DNA from: Reddybacter sp041277045
GTDB lineage: Bacteria; Pseudomonadota; Gammaproteobacteria; Pseudomonadales; Porticoccaceae
Direction: 5' to 3'
Length of the DNA stretch: 64,000 bases
Assembly: GCA_041277045.1 (NCBI GenBank)
Contig: JBGFSY010000004.1
Coordinates: forward strand, 248,001-312,000
Made by a program: the position numbers and the translations under genes. Under the pieces are notes generated by a model. It ran no database searches, was not told the origin of the DNA, and saw nothing but the letters and a program-made list of their open reading frames with translations. Below, one piece after another: positions 8,794-18,070 of the stretch (positions within the stretch are counted from its first letter, which is position 1; each line of letters opens with the position of its first letter).

Positions 8794-9603
8794 ATGAAGC
8801 AACGTTTTAATAAAATTCGCGTCGTTTTAGTCAATACCAGTCACCCCGGTAATATCGGGGCGGCGGCACGCGCGCTAAAAAATATGGGTCTGAGTCGGCT
8901 CTACTTAGTGGCGCCGAAAGACTTTCCCGCAGATCGTGCGGTTTGGCGTGCTGCCAGTGCGGTCGACGTGCTCGACAATGCGGTGGTTGTCGAGACGCTC
9001 GACGAGGCCATTAGTGGTTGTGGTCTGGTGGTTGGCACTAGTGCTCGGGATCGTCGCATTCCCTGGCCGCTACTCAATCCACGCGAATGTGGCGAAAAAT
9101 TGTGGCATGAAACCGAAGTCCACGATGTGGCGATAGTCTTTGGTCGTGAAGACCGAGGACTGAAAAATGAAGAGCTGCACAAGTGTACCTACCATGTGCA
9201 TATCCCTGCTAATCCCGATTACAGCTCCCTGAATTTGGCGGCAGCGGTACAGGTCTTGACCTACGAGGTGAGGATGGCGGCTCTGGCCGATAGCGAGAAA
9301 CCGCGTGATCAGCTCCTTGGCGGTGACTGGGATGTGCCGCCGGCGCGGGTCGAAGAGTTGGAGTTGTATTACGCCCATCTCGAGCAAACCCTGGTTGATT
9401 TGGGTTTTCACAATCGCGATAATCCGCGCCAAACCATGCAGCGCTTACGTCGCCTGTTTGGTCGTATTCGGCTCGATGCGATGGAGTTGTCGATTATGCG
9501 CGGTGTGCTAACGGGTATTCAAAATGCGGCTCATCGTTTGAATGAGCTGGCTAAAAAGGAAGCCCCTTCTAGTGAGGGCTCTTCTGCTGAGTCGAAATCG
9601 TAA
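8794..9603 (+). CDS. trmJ: tRNA (cytidine/uridine-2'-O-)-methyltransferase TrmJ
   Basis: SPOUT-family enzyme that 2'-O-methylates position 32 of several tRNAs. The N-terminal knotted domain shows VVLVNTSHPGNIGAAARALK (motif 1), the middle IVFGREDRGLKNEEL and the SAM-binding PANPDYSSLNLAAAVQVL (motif 3). A C-terminal helical extension ends in a Ser/Glu-rich tail (total 269 aa). It precedes iscR, the standard proteobacterial order. Confidence 0.95.
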   Translation: MKQRFNKIRVVLVNTSHPGNIGAAARALKNMGLSRLYLVAPKDFPADRAVWRAASAVDVLDNAVVVETLDEAISGCGLVVGTSARDRRIPWPLLNPRECGEKLWHETEVHDVAIVFGREDRGLKNEELHKCTYHVHIPANPDYSSLNLAAAVQVLTYEVRMAALADSEKPRDQLLGGDWDVPPARVEELELYYAHLEQTLVDLGFHNRDNPRQTMQRLRRLFGRIRLDAMELSIMRGVLTGIQNAAHRLNELAKKEAPSSEGSSAESKS

Positions 9604-9651
9604 CAGTGCAGTAAGGGCCGCCTTAGCTGCTGACAAGAAGGCTTGGCTATT

Positions 9652-9683
9652 TACTTGACTAAAAAGCTTGGTTATTCAATAAT
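9652..9683 (+). promoter_or_regulatory. iscR promoter with IscR type-1-like site
   Basis: The -35 TTGACT (9655-9660) and the -10 AATAAT (9678-9683) are 17 bases apart. Sequence 9652-9677 (TACTTGACTAAAAAGCTTGG then TTATTC) resembles the type-1 site that [2Fe-2S]-IscR uses to repress its own operon. Site similarity is judged from memory of the consensus. Confidence 0.6.
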
Positions 9684-9725
9684 TACCTTAATCTATATAG
9701 ATGCAGACTGCATAGAGGCTGGAAA

Positions 9726-10184
9726 ATGAAGCTGACAACTCGAGGGCGTTACGCAGTGACGGCGATGCTTGATCTGGCTTTGCACGGAGAGAGTGGCCCG
9801 ATTAGTCTGGCGGCCATATCTTCGCGCCAGGACATATCACTGTCTTATCTGGAGCAATTGTTTGCCAAGCTTCGGCAGAATGATTTGGTGACAAGTGTGC
9901 GTGGCCCCGGTGGAGGTTATCGTCTGAGCCGTGATCGTTATCATCTCAATATTGCCGATATTATCGGTGCCGTCAATGAGTCAACCGATTCTACCGGTTG
10001 TAAGGGTAAAGGCGATTGCCAGAACGGTGAGGCCTGTCTGACCCACCAGCTGTGGGATGACCTGAGCCAACAGATACAGGGATTTTTGAGCGGTATCTCT
10101 CTCGGTAGTCTCACCGAGCAACGTGAGGTCAAGGTAGTGAATGAGCGCCAGATTAAACTTCACTCTGAAGATGGCGGCGTTTAG
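9726..10184 (+). CDS. iscR: Fe-S cluster assembly transcription factor IscR
   Basis: Rrf2-family repressor and activator that senses [2Fe-2S] status. The winged-helix part begins MKLTTRGRYAVTAMLDLALH and includes the recognition-helix segment ISLSYLEQLFAKLRQNDLV. The cluster ligands are the Cys-x5-Cys-x5-Cys run CKGKGDCQNGEACLTH (about residues 92-107). Length 152 aa. It heads the isc operon behind a promoter with an apparent IscR site. Confidence 0.97.
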   Translation: MKLTTRGRYAVTAMLDLALHGESGPISLAAISSRQDISLSYLEQLFAKLRQNDLVTSVRGPGGGYRLSRDRYHLNIADIIGAVNESTDSTGCKGKGDCQNGEACLTHQLWDDLSQQIQGFLSGISLGSLTEQREVKVVNERQIKLHSEDGGV

Positions 10185-10241
10185 CACCCAATGGAAACAG
10201 CGGATCAACACTAAAGCAGCTGATCTGTAAAGTGAAGTCAA

Positions 10242-10269
10242 TTGTATTACCTTCTGCCTGGCTTATATT
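10242..10269 (+). promoter_or_regulatory. Possible internal promoter before iscS
   Basis: TTGTAT (10242-10247) and TATATT (10264-10269) are separated by 16 bases in the 112-base spacer between iscR and iscS. It could give an IscR-uncoupled basal supply of iscS, but the match is modest. Confidence 0.3.
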
Positions 10270-10296
10270 CAGGAGGGGGTTTGTGGAGTGTTAGCA

Positions 10297-11511
10297 ATGA
10301 AATTGCCCATTTATCTCGATTATTCCGCCACAACGCCGGTCGATCCCCGTGTGGCGGCCCGCATGGCTGAGTGCCTGACCATGGACGGCGTATTTGGCAA
10401 CGCGGCCTCGCGTTCCCACTCCTTTGGTTGGCAGGCCGAGGCGGCGATTGAAGATGCCCGCCAACAGGTTGCTAGCTTGATTAATGCCGACCCCCGGGAG
10501 ATTGTCTGGACATCGGGTGCCACAGAATCTGACAACCTGGCGATTAAGGGTTGTGCGCATTTTAACGAGCGTAAAGGCAAGCACGTCATCACCTCAAAAA
10601 TTGAGCACAAAGCGGTGCTCGATAGCTGTCGCCAGTTGGAAAGAGAGGGCTATGAAATCACCTATCTCGACCCTTGTGCCAGCGGTTTGATTGAACCCCA
10701 GGCTGTTGCCGATGCCATTCGCGACGACACCACGCTAGTATCGCTGATGCACGTTAATAACGAAATTGGCACCATTACTGATATTGCCGCGATTGGTGAA
10801 ATCTGCCGCCAGCGGGGGGTCTTCTTCCACGTCGATGCCGCGCAAAGTGCCGGTAAAGTCAAAATCGACATGGCTGAAATGAAAGTAGACTTAATGTCTT
10901 TTTCGGCCCATAAAATTTACGGCCCTAAGGGCATGGGTGCTCTCTACGTACGCCGCAAGCCCCGTGTGCGCATTGAAGCGCAAACTCACGGCGGTGGGCA
11001 CGAACGGGGTATGCGCTCGGGTACGCTACCGACCCACCAAATTGTCGGCATGGGTGAAGCCTTCCGTATTGCTCACGAAGAAATGGATGACGAAAACACC
11101 CGTATTCTCGCCCTGCGCAATCGCTTGTGGGAGGGCTTTAGCGATATGGAGGAAGCCCACCTCAACGGCACGCTTGAACAGCATGTGGCAGGCAATCTTA
11201 ATGTCAGCTTTGCCTTCGTCGAGGGCGAGTCGCTGATTATGGCGCTGAAAGATTTTGCGGTTTCATCGGGTTCGGCCTGCACCTCGGCCAGCCTCGAGCC
11301 CTCTTATGTGCTGCGGGCATTGGGTCTGGAAGATGAATTGGCGCACAGCTCAATTCGCTTCAGTATCGGCCGTTTCACCACGGCAGAGGAAGTGGATTAC
11401 ATCATTGAGAAAGTACTCGCCGCGGTTACCAAGCTCAGAGAGCTGTCACCGTTGTGGGATATGTTCAAAGCCGGTGTTGATTTAAGCACGGTGCAATGGG
11501 CTGCCCATTAA
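10297..11511 (+). CDS. iscS: Cysteine desulfurase IscS
   Basis: PLP enzyme that takes sulfur from cysteine for Fe-S clusters and tRNA thiolation. Starting at MKLPIYLDYSATTPVDPR gives 404 aa, the usual length; a GTG/TTG-type start three codons upstream is less likely. The PLP lysine lies in SFSAHKIYGPKGMG (about residue 206) and the persulfide-carrying Cys in SSGSACTSASLEPS (about residue 328). The C-terminus LWDMFKAGVDLSTVQWAAH is the family's IscU-contact region. Confidence 0.97.
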   Translation: MKLPIYLDYSATTPVDPRVAARMAECLTMDGVFGNAASRSHSFGWQAEAAIEDARQQVASLINADPREIVWTSGATESDNLAIKGCAHFNERKGKHVITSKIEHKAVLDSCRQLEREGYEITYLDPCASGLIEPQAVADAIRDDTTLVSLMHVNNEIGTITDIAAIGEICRQRGVFFHVDAAQSAGKVKIDMAEMKVDLMSFSAHKIYGPKGMGALYVRRKPRVRIEAQTHGGGHERGMRSGTLPTHQIVGMGEAFRIAHEEMDDENTRILALRNRLWEGFSDMEEAHLNGTLEQHVAGNLNVSFAFVEGESLIMALKDFAVSSGSACTSASLEPSYVLRALGLEDELAHSSIRFSIGRFTTAEEVDYIIEKVLAAVTKLRELSPLWDMFKAGVDLSTVQWAAH

Positions 11512-11598
11512 CTCACGCAAGTTAAGCGTTAGTTTCGAGCAGATGTAAGACGTATTAATGAGCCTGGTTTGATCAAGCTCTAACAGAGGAAATGAAAG

Positions 11599-11985
11599 AT
11601 GGCCTACAGTGATAAAGTTCTCGATCATTATGACAACCCCCGCAATGTGGGTGTATTGGACGATAAAGCGCTGAATGTTGGTACCGGCATGGTCGGAGCC
11701 CCGGCCTGTGGTGATGTCATGCGCCTGCAAATTCAGATTAACGATGACGGCGTGATTGAAGATGCCAAGTTCAAAACCTACGGTTGCGGCTCGGCGATCG
11801 CGTCTAGCTCGTTACTTACCGAGTGGGTGAAGGGTAAGACCCTGGAAGATGCGGCAAAAATCAAAAACTCTGAAATTGCTGAAGAGTTGGCTCTGCCACC
11901 GGTGAAAATTCACTGCTCGGTACTGGCGGAAGATGCGATTCAGGCGGCGATTCAGGACATCCGCAAAAAACGCGGTGAAGACTGA
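11599..11985 (+). CDS. iscU: Fe-S cluster scaffold IscU
   Basis: Scaffold on which IscS builds [2Fe-2S] clusters. The 128-aa protein has the three ligand cysteines in GAPACGDVMRL, YGCGSAIASSS and KIHCSVLAEDA, with the assembly Asp after the first Cys. The HscA-binding LPPVK motif is present (LALPPVKIHCS). Good ribosome binding sequence (AGAGGA) before the ATG. Confidence 0.97.
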   Translation: MAYSDKVLDHYDNPRNVGVLDDKALNVGTGMVGAPACGDVMRLQIQINDDGVIEDAKFKTYGCGSAIASSSLLTEWVKGKTLEDAAKIKNSEIAEELALPPVKIHCSVLAEDAIQAAIQDIRKKRGED

Positions 11986-12016
11986 GCTGTCGAGTCAGCG
12001 GTTTAGGAGGTAGTAG

Positions 12017-12340
12017 ATGGCTATATCAATGAGTGAAGCTGCCCAGCAGCACGTCGCCAACCACTTGCAAAATAGAGGCAAGGGCCAGGGTATCCGTCTC
12101 GGTGTGCGCACCAACGGTTGCTCGGGTATGTCCTATGTGCTGGAGTTTGTCGACGATGCTGAACCGGGTGATGAGGTTTTTCCCGCCGGCGCTGTCAAGC
12201 TTTTTGTCGACCCAAAAAGTCTTCTTTATCTTGATGGCACCGAGCTGGACTTTGTTAAAGAAGGCCTCAATGAGGGCTTTCAATTCAACAACCCCAATGT
12301 TAAAGACGAGTGCGGTTGTGGCGAGAGCTTTAATATTTAA
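12017..12340 (+). CDS. iscA: Iron-sulfur cluster assembly protein IscA
   Basis: A-type carrier that binds iron or a cluster and delivers it to apoproteins. Length 107 aa. The three conserved cysteines are in NGCSGMSYVLEF (about residue 35) and the C-terminal DECGCGESFNI. A strong ribosome binding site (TAGGAGGTAG) precedes the ATG. Its order between iscU and hscB is standard. Confidence 0.96.
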   Translation: MAISMSEAAQQHVANHLQNRGKGQGIRLGVRTNGCSGMSYVLEFVDDAEPGDEVFPAGAVKLFVDPKSLLYLDGTELDFVKEGLNEGFQFNNPNVKDECGCGESFNI

Positions 12341-12366
12341 TCGACGTCGTTCCAGGTAGTAAACGC

Positions 12367-12897
12367 GTGAAATTAAGTGACGACTATTTTCAAATCTTAC
12401 AAGTGCCAGAGGCTTATGAAGTCGATGGTGGCGCTCTGAGTGAAAACTACCTCACGCTACAGCGCCACTTTCACCCCGATCGTTTCGCCGACAAATCTGC
12501 TCAGGAGCAACGCCTGGCGGTACAGATGGCCTCCGTTGTTAATCAAGCCTACGACACCTTGCGCTCGCCGCTGTTGCGCGCGGCCTATTTGCTGAAGCTG
12601 CGTGGACTGGACAGCTCCGGCGAAAACACCACCATCAGCGATATGCCTTTTTTAATGTCACAAATGCAGCTGCGCGAACAACTCGGCGCTGTCTCTTCAG
12701 CGTCTGAGTCTTTTGCTGAGCTGGATCTTGTCGCTACTGAAGTAGCGAGTCAGCTGAGCAACCTGGAAGGGCAGTTTGGTGAGCAATACGGCCAGAAAAC
12801 TTTTGAGACAGCGGCCGAGACTCTGATTAAAATGCAGTTTTACAATAAGCTACAGCTCGAAGTGGATGAGCTGGAAGACGCTTTAGAAGATGCTTAA
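12367..12897 (+). CDS. hscB: Fe-S cluster co-chaperone HscB
   Basis: J-domain protein that brings IscU to HscA. The J-domain includes the HPD motif in RHFHPDRFAD (about residues 36-45), and the C-terminal three-helix region (residues ~85-176) binds IscU. The start is GTG at 12367, which fits the family N-terminus (KLSDDYFQIL). Length 176 aa. Confidence 0.95.
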   Translation: MKLSDDYFQILQVPEAYEVDGGALSENYLTLQRHFHPDRFADKSAQEQRLAVQMASVVNQAYDTLRSPLLRAAYLLKLRGLDSSGENTTISDMPFLMSQMQLREQLGAVSSASESFAELDLVATEVASQLSNLEGQFGEQYGQKTFETAAETLIKMQFYNKLQLEVDELEDALEDA

Positions 12898-12947
12898 TTC
12901 CCGCGCCACCCGCTGAAAAACAGCTAACTCGTTTATAGGTAATCTCA

Positions 12948-14801
12948 TTGGCACTCTTGCAAATTTCTGAACCCGGTCAGTCACCCGAACCCCATCAGCA
13001 ACGTCGCGGTGTCGGCATCGATTTGGGTACAACCAATACTCTGGTTGCAACGGTGCGCAGCGGTAGTGCTGAAGCTTTGCCCGATTCCTTAGGCGCAGTA
13101 TTACTGCCATCTGTTGTTTGCTACGGCGAGGAGGGCGTCAGCGTTGGTGCTGCTGCAAAAGCGCTGGCCAGTAGTGACCCGAAAAACACCATCGTTTCTG
13201 CTAAGCGTTTTATGGGTCGCGGTCGCGAGAGTATTGATGGCAGCGTGTATGACTTTGCCGAGGGCGAGGGCATGATTCGCTTCGCCACGCGAGCCGGAAA
13301 CATCAGCCCGGTAGAAGCCTCCGCTGAAATTTTAAAAATCGTCAATCGCCGCGCTGAGCAGGCACTCGACGGCCCTCTCGACGGTGCCGTATTAACCGTG
13401 CCCGCCTATTTTGATGATGCCCAGCGTCAGGCCACTAAAGATGCTGCAATGTTGGCAGGCATTAAAGTATTACGTCTACTCAGTGAACCGACTGCGGCGG
13501 CTATCGCCTACGGTCTGGATGAAAATGACTCTGGATTGATTGCTGTTTACGACCTCGGCGGCGGCACCTTTGACATCTCAATTTTGCGCTTGTCGCGAGG
13601 GGTGTTTGAGGTGTTGGCAACGGGTGGCGATTCGGCTCTCGGGGGTGATGATTTTGATGCGGCGATAGTCGCCTGGATTCATCGCCAGGCAGGCTTGCCC
13701 GATACGCTAACGGCATCCCAGCAGCGCAGCTTGCTCGATATTGCGCGCGATACTAAAGAGAGCTTGTCCCAGGAGGATTCGGTTGCTATCAGTTTTGAAG
13801 GCTGGCAGGGCGCGTTGGATAAAGACCAGTTACATAGTGCTGTTGATGCCCTTATCGACAAAACCCTGCGCGCCTGCAAGCGAGCCCTACGCGATGCGGG
13901 TGTCAGTGCAGCTGAAATAGTCGATGTGGTGATGGTGGGTGGTTCGACACGGATGCCGCGAGTGCGTGCAAAGGTTGAGCAGCTCTTCGGCCGTCCACCG
14001 CTGGTGAGTATTAACCCCGACACCGTGGTTGCCGTTGGCGCAGCCCTTCAAGCCGACGTGTTGGTGGGCAATAAGCCCGGCGATGAGATGTTGCTGCTCG
14101 ACGTAATCCCCCTTTCACTGGGGCTTGAAACCATGGGTGGGCTGGTGGAAAAAGTCATCCACCGCAATACCACTATCCCGGTTGCCAAGGCTCAGGAATT
14201 TACCACCTTTAAAGACGGTCAAACGGCGCTGGCCGTGCACATTGTTCAGGGTGAGCGCGAGCTGGTCAGTGACTGTCGCTCGTTGGCGCGCTTTGAGCTG
14301 CACGATATTCCCCCGATGGCCGCTGGTGCGGCAAAAATACGTATTACTTTTCAGGTCGATGCCGATGGCCTGCTTAATGTCGCCGCTGAAGAAATTAATA
14401 GTGGGGTGCAGGCACGGATTGAAGTGAAACCCTCCTACGGCCTGGCCGATGATGAAATTAGTCAGATGTTGCTCGACTCGTTTGCCCACGCCAAGGACGA
14501 TATGAAAGCCCGTGCCCTGCGCGAACAACAGGTGGAAGCGGATCGTTTAATTGAAGATATAAGTACTGCGTTGACCCAGGACGGCGACCGATTGCTAGAT
14601 GAGGGTGAGCTTGGTTGCCTGAGTCAGGCAGTTGGTGAGCTGGGCCGTGTGCGGCAGGCGAGTCGTGACCATCGTGAGTTGCAGCGCCAAATTGAAAGCG
14701 TTGCCAAGCTTAGTGAAGACTTCGCTGCTCGACGCATGGATCTGGCCATTAAAGGTGCTCTGTCGGGGCATCGTTTGGAAGACTTTGAAGCGGATAAATA
14801 A
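12948..14801 (+). CDS. hscA: Fe-S protein maturation chaperone HscA
   Basis: Hsp70-class ATPase specialised for cluster transfer from IscU. The nucleotide-binding domain has VGIDLGTTNTLVATV (phosphate 1), AVYDLGGGTFDISIL (phosphate 2) and VMVGGSTRMPRV (adenosine). The substrate domain follows from about residue 390. Length 617 aa against 616 in Escherichia coli. The start is TTG at 12948; no ATG or GTG fits before the conserved domain. Confidence 0.96.
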   Translation: MALLQISEPGQSPEPHQQRRGVGIDLGTTNTLVATVRSGSAEALPDSLGAVLLPSVVCYGEEGVSVGAAAKALASSDPKNTIVSAKRFMGRGRESIDGSVYDFAEGEGMIRFATRAGNISPVEASAEILKIVNRRAEQALDGPLDGAVLTVPAYFDDAQRQATKDAAMLAGIKVLRLLSEPTAAAIAYGLDENDSGLIAVYDLGGGTFDISILRLSRGVFEVLATGGDSALGGDDFDAAIVAWIHRQAGLPDTLTASQQRSLLDIARDTKESLSQEDSVAISFEGWQGALDKDQLHSAVDALIDKTLRACKRALRDAGVSAAEIVDVVMVGGSTRMPRVRAKVEQLFGRPPLVSINPDTVVAVGAALQADVLVGNKPGDEMLLLDVIPLSLGLETMGGLVEKVIHRNTTIPVAKAQEFTTFKDGQTALAVHIVQGERELVSDCRSLARFELHDIPPMAAGAAKIRITFQVDADGLLNVAAEEINSGVQARIEVKPSYGLADDEISQMLLDSFAHAKDDMKARALREQQVEADRLIEDISTALTQDGDRLLDEGELGCLSQAVGELGRVRQASRDHRELQRQIESVAKLSEDFAARRMDLAIKGALSGHRLEDFEADK

Positions 14802-14802
14802 A

Positions 14803-15141
14803 ATGGCAAAGCTTGTTTTTTTACCTCACCCCTCAATTTGCCCAGAAGGCGCGGTGATTGAAGCCAATCGCGGCGAAACGATTTGCTCGGCGGCACTGCG
14901 CAATGGCATTGAAATTGAACACGCCTGCGAAATGGCCGCTGCCTGCACAACTTGTCACGTTTATGTGCGGGAGGGTTTTGAGCATCTCGAGCCGGCGGAT
15001 GATCTGGAAGAAGATTTACTGGATAAGGCCTGGGGTGTCGATCCTGATTCACGTCTGAGTTGTCAGGTGACCTTGGCAGATGAGGATCTGGTGGTGGAAA
15101 TTCCGAAATACACACTAAATATGGTGTCGGAGCGACACTGA
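14803..15141 (+). CDS. fdx: ISC-system [2Fe-2S] ferredoxin
   Basis: Adrenodoxin-like ferredoxin supplying electrons for cluster assembly. The ligands are the Cys-x5-Cys-x2-Cys run HACEMAAACTTCHVYV (about residues 41-56) and the distal Cys in SRLSCQVTL. The ATG at 14803 follows the hscA stop immediately (TAAA then ATG), giving 112 aa; the longer open frame upstream lies inside hscA and is not used. Confidence 0.96.
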   Translation: MAKLVFLPHPSICPEGAVIEANRGETICSAALRNGIEIEHACEMAAACTTCHVYVREGFEHLEPADDLEEDLLDKAWGVDPDSRLSCQVTLADEDLVVEIPKYTLNMVSERH

Positions 15142-15175
15142 CGGTTTTTAGATTAAAGCTGCAGGAGAGGATAAA

Positions 15176-15376
15176 ATGCAATTGAAGTGGGTAGATGTAC
15201 TAGAAATTGCCATTGAGCTCAGTGAGGTCTGGGCCGATACAGACCCGGCGACTATTAATTTTGTCGACTTGCGTGCCAAGGTCATGGCATTGCCCGGTTT
15301 CGATGATGACCCTGATCGCTGTGGCGAAAAAATACTGGAAGCTATACAAATGGCGTGGATGGACGAGCTGGGATAG
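15176..15376 (+). CDS. iscX: Fe-S assembly protein IscX
   Basis: Small acidic protein that binds IscS and iron and tunes cluster assembly. The 66-aa sequence matches the family (LKWVDVLEIAIELSEVWADTDP, then DLRAKVMALPGFDDDP and IQMAWMDELG). A strong AGGAGAGG ribosome binding site is upstream. It is the last gene of the isc operon. Confidence 0.95.
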   Translation: MQLKWVDVLEIAIELSEVWADTDPATINFVDLRAKVMALPGFDDDPDRCGEKILEAIQMAWMDELG

Positions 15377-15436
15377 AATAGCGGTGCAGCTAGGACGCAG
15401 CACCAATAAAATGGTTTTTAATGACGGTAGATAGCT

Positions 15437-17536
15437 ATGAGCTTTGAGTCGAGCCCTCCATCGAATAATTATAAATTAGAGCTCTATCAATCTCTTCTCG
15501 AACATTCGCCTTTTGGCACCCTGGTTTTTGTTTACGGGGTTTGCGTTGAATGTAATCCTCGCGCTCAAAAAATTCTTGCCTGTGAACGCCGTGCTTTACT
15601 GGGTTCTTCTCTGCAAGAAAACCCCCTCGATGAGCCACTGGCTCTGATTTCCCTCAAACAACAGGTCAATACAGCCCTGGAAGATGGTATCGAGCGCTTT
15701 GAGTGGCACCCGGGCCTGGGCCATAGCGAAGAGCATATAGCGCTAGACATTCGTCTTACCGGCAATGGTGCCAGTGAGATCATTGTTACCTTGCTGGAAC
15801 AGCCGCAAGTCAGTGCCTTGCCTGAGGCAGAATCGCCTGAGCCTTCTGTTGAAGCTTCTGGCGAAACTATCAGCGAAGCGGCGGAAGTTGCTGAGCCGGA
15901 AGTCTTGGCACTTGTCGCCGATGGCATTGTTGAACCTGAAGCCTTTGAATTAGGTGCTGTTGAGCAAGAGGCTGTACCCTTTGAAGGCGCATCTGCCGTT
16001 GCGCAAGAGCCTTTAGCGAAACAAAAGTCATCAGCTGAACGAGAGCCTTTGGTTGAATTAGAGTCCTCCTCCAAACAAAAGCCGCCGGCTTATATGCAGG
16101 GGCAAGCGCTTAAAACCGTCATTAAAAAGGCCTTTGCGCCCGATGAGCTCGACAGTCGCTCGGCGGTACTGGAAAAGCTGGCAGGACAAGAAATTCATGC
16201 CCCCCATCATCCCCTTAATCCTGACCTGGATCGGGATATTTATTTTGATGCTTTGACTCAGTTGCCCAATCGTCAACTACTGATAGAAAGTCTGCGTGAT
16301 TGTCTGATTGATGGTGTGGGTGAGTCGCAACTGTCGGCGCTACTATTGATCGATTTTGATCAGTTTAAGGACGTTAACGATTCCTGGGGTCATGATGTTG
16401 GTGACCGGGTGCTATTTAAAGCCGGTCGCGTCATCTCTGCTCTCGTCGACGAGAATATGCTGCTGGCGCGGATTGGTGGTGACGAATTCGTTTTGCTAGT
16501 TAAACGCGTTGGCGATAACAATGAGCAAGCAATGGCCAATGGGCAGGGCCTGGCAGAACAAGTGCAGGCCTCAATTTCGCGACCAATTTCTGATGGCGAG
16601 AATGAATTCACTCTCACTGCAAGCGTCGGTATCGCTCTGTTGGATGAGAGCGAACTTTCCCCCGACCGCGCTTTGCAATACGCCGAAACGGCAATGTATG
16701 AAGCCAAGCGCAAAGGTCGCAATGGTATTGCTTTTTACGACCGCAGTATCAGTGAAAAGGCCCAGCATCAGGTTGGCATGAATACGCGTCTGCGTAGGGC
16801 TGTTGATAATCAGGAATTTGCCCTCTATGTGCAGCCCAAGATTGCCATTGGTGATGGCAGGGTCGTTGGCGGTGAGGCTTTACTGCGCTGGATCAATAGT
16901 GATCGCGTGACCAATATGCCCTCGGAATTTATTCCACTACTCGAGGCCTCGGGGCTGATCGTCGACGTTGGCCACTGGGTGATTCGCACCGCCTGCGAAT
17001 ATGTGCGTAGCTTTCTCGATGAAGGCCTGTGGGACGACGCGATGCAAATGAGTATTAACATCAGTCCTCGGCAGTTTAACGACCCGGAGTTATTTGATGT
17101 TATTGAACACAGCCTGCGCAGCTATGAAATTGAGCCCAAGTACCTCAATTTTGAAGTGACCGAAAACCTTATCATTGAAGATATTGATGAGGTCATCAAA
17201 AAGATGAAGCAAATAAAAGCGCTGGGCTCGAAGTTTTCCATCGATGATTTCGGCATCGGCTATTCATCGATGGTTCACCTCAAGCGCCTGCCCTTTGATT
17301 TGCTGAAAATCGATCGTGAATTTATTCGCAATATCCACAACGACCCCGATAGCCGTGGCGTCGTCGAGGCTATTCTTGCCGTATCTCGCCAATACGGACT
17401 GGAGGTCACGGCCGAAGGTGTTGAAGACATCGACTCCCTCGAGGTGCTACGTACAGTCGGTTGCGACACCTATCAGGGCGCTTATTTCAGTATGCCGGTT
17501 CCGGTTGAGCAGTTTCGTTCACTATTGGCCGCCTGA
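15437..17536 (+). CDS. GGDEF-EAL cyclic-di-GMP protein with PAS-like N-terminus
   Basis: Probable c-di-GMP turnover enzyme of 699 aa. Residues ~10-115 look PAS-like (HSPFGTLVFVYGVCVECNP). Residues ~125-220 form an acidic linker rich in Glu/Pro/Ala/Ser. The GGDEF domain has LLIDFDQFKDVNDSWGHDVG and an intact ARIGGDEFVLL; no RxxD inhibitory site is seen before it. The EAL domain keeps the catalytic set: GGEALLRW, SINISPRQF, FEVTEN, SIDDFGIGYSS, LLKIDREF, TAEGVED and YQGAYF. Phosphodiesterase activity is therefore likely, and GGDEF may be active or regulatory. No transmembrane segment. It sits between iscX and ndk, which I expect to be adjacent. Confidence 0.88.
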   Translation: MSFESSPPSNNYKLELYQSLLEHSPFGTLVFVYGVCVECNPRAQKILACERRALLGSSLQENPLDEPLALISLKQQVNTALEDGIERFEWHPGLGHSEEHIALDIRLTGNGASEIIVTLLEQPQVSALPEAESPEPSVEASGETISEAAEVAEPEVLALVADGIVEPEAFELGAVEQEAVPFEGASAVAQEPLAKQKSSAEREPLVELESSSKQKPPAYMQGQALKTVIKKAFAPDELDSRSAVLEKLAGQEIHAPHHPLNPDLDRDIYFDALTQLPNRQLLIESLRDCLIDGVGESQLSALLLIDFDQFKDVNDSWGHDVGDRVLFKAGRVISALVDENMLLARIGGDEFVLLVKRVGDNNEQAMANGQGLAEQVQASISRPISDGENEFTLTASVGIALLDESELSPDRALQYAETAMYEAKRKGRNGIAFYDRSISEKAQHQVGMNTRLRRAVDNQEFALYVQPKIAIGDGRVVGGEALLRWINSDRVTNMPSEFIPLLEASGLIVDVGHWVIRTACEYVRSFLDEGLWDDAMQMSINISPRQFNDPELFDVIEHSLRSYEIEPKYLNFEVTENLIIEDIDEVIKKMKQIKALGSKFSIDDFGIGYSSMVHLKRLPFDLLKIDREFIRNIHNDPDSRGVVEAILAVSRQYGLEVTAEGVEDIDSLEVLRTVGCDTYQGAYFSMPVPVEQFRSLLAA

Positions 17537-17550
17537 GACCAATCGCTTTC

Positions 17551-17579
17551 TTGTAAGCCCGTACCCGTAAGAGTAAAAT
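17551..17579 (+). promoter_or_regulatory. ndk promoter
   Basis: TTGTAA (17551-17556) and TAAAAT (17574-17579) are separated by exactly 17 bases, ending 58 bases before the ndk ATG and just after the GGDEF-EAL stop. Confidence 0.6.
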
Positions 17580-17637
17580 ACGACCCCTTTTATTTCCGCC
17601 GCTGATGGTGGAAGTTACTTTCTGGAGTTAAGAATTC

Positions 17638-18063
17638 ATGGCAATTGAGCGCACGCTGTCCATTATCAAACCTGATGCTGTTGCAAAAAACGTGATCGGC
17701 GAAATTATTGCTCGTTTTGAGGAAGCCGGACTCAACATCGTTGGTGCCAAGCTGATGCAGCTGTCTGAAGAAAAAGCCGGTGGTTTTTATGCCGAGCACA
17801 AAGAGCGTCCCTTTTTCGCCGACCTGGTGGGCTTTATGACGTCCGGCCCCGTTGTTGTGCAAATTCTCGAAGGCGAAAATGCCATCGCTAAGAACCGCGA
17901 TCTGATGGGTGCAACTAACCCCGCAGAAGCCGATGCCGGCACTATTCGCGCCGACTTTGCCGAGACTATCGACGCCAATGCCGTACACGGTTCTGATTCC
18001 GCTACCTCTGCAGAAAGAGAAATTGCCTACTTCTTCGAAGCCGGAGAAATCTGCCCCCGTTAA
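17638..18063 (+). CDS. ndk: Nucleoside diphosphate kinase
   Basis: Exchanges gamma-phosphates among nucleoside triphosphates through a phosphohistidine. The 141-aa sequence has ERTLSIIKPDAVAKNVIGEI at the N-terminus and the active-site His in NAVHGSDSATSAEREIAYFF (about residue 117). Its position before rlmN is standard. Confidence 0.97.
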   Translation: MAIERTLSIIKPDAVAKNVIGEIIARFEEAGLNIVGAKLMQLSEEKAGGFYAEHKERPFFADLVGFMTSGPVVVQILEGENAIAKNRDLMGATNPAEADAGTIRADFAETIDANAVHGSDSATSAEREIAYFFEAGEICPR

Positions 18064-18070
18064 TGGCGGC

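Noticed and set aside
14624..15181. 185-codon minus-strand open frame
   Set aside because: Overlaps the end of hscA and all of fdx, both certain; Pro/Arg/Ser-rich shadow.
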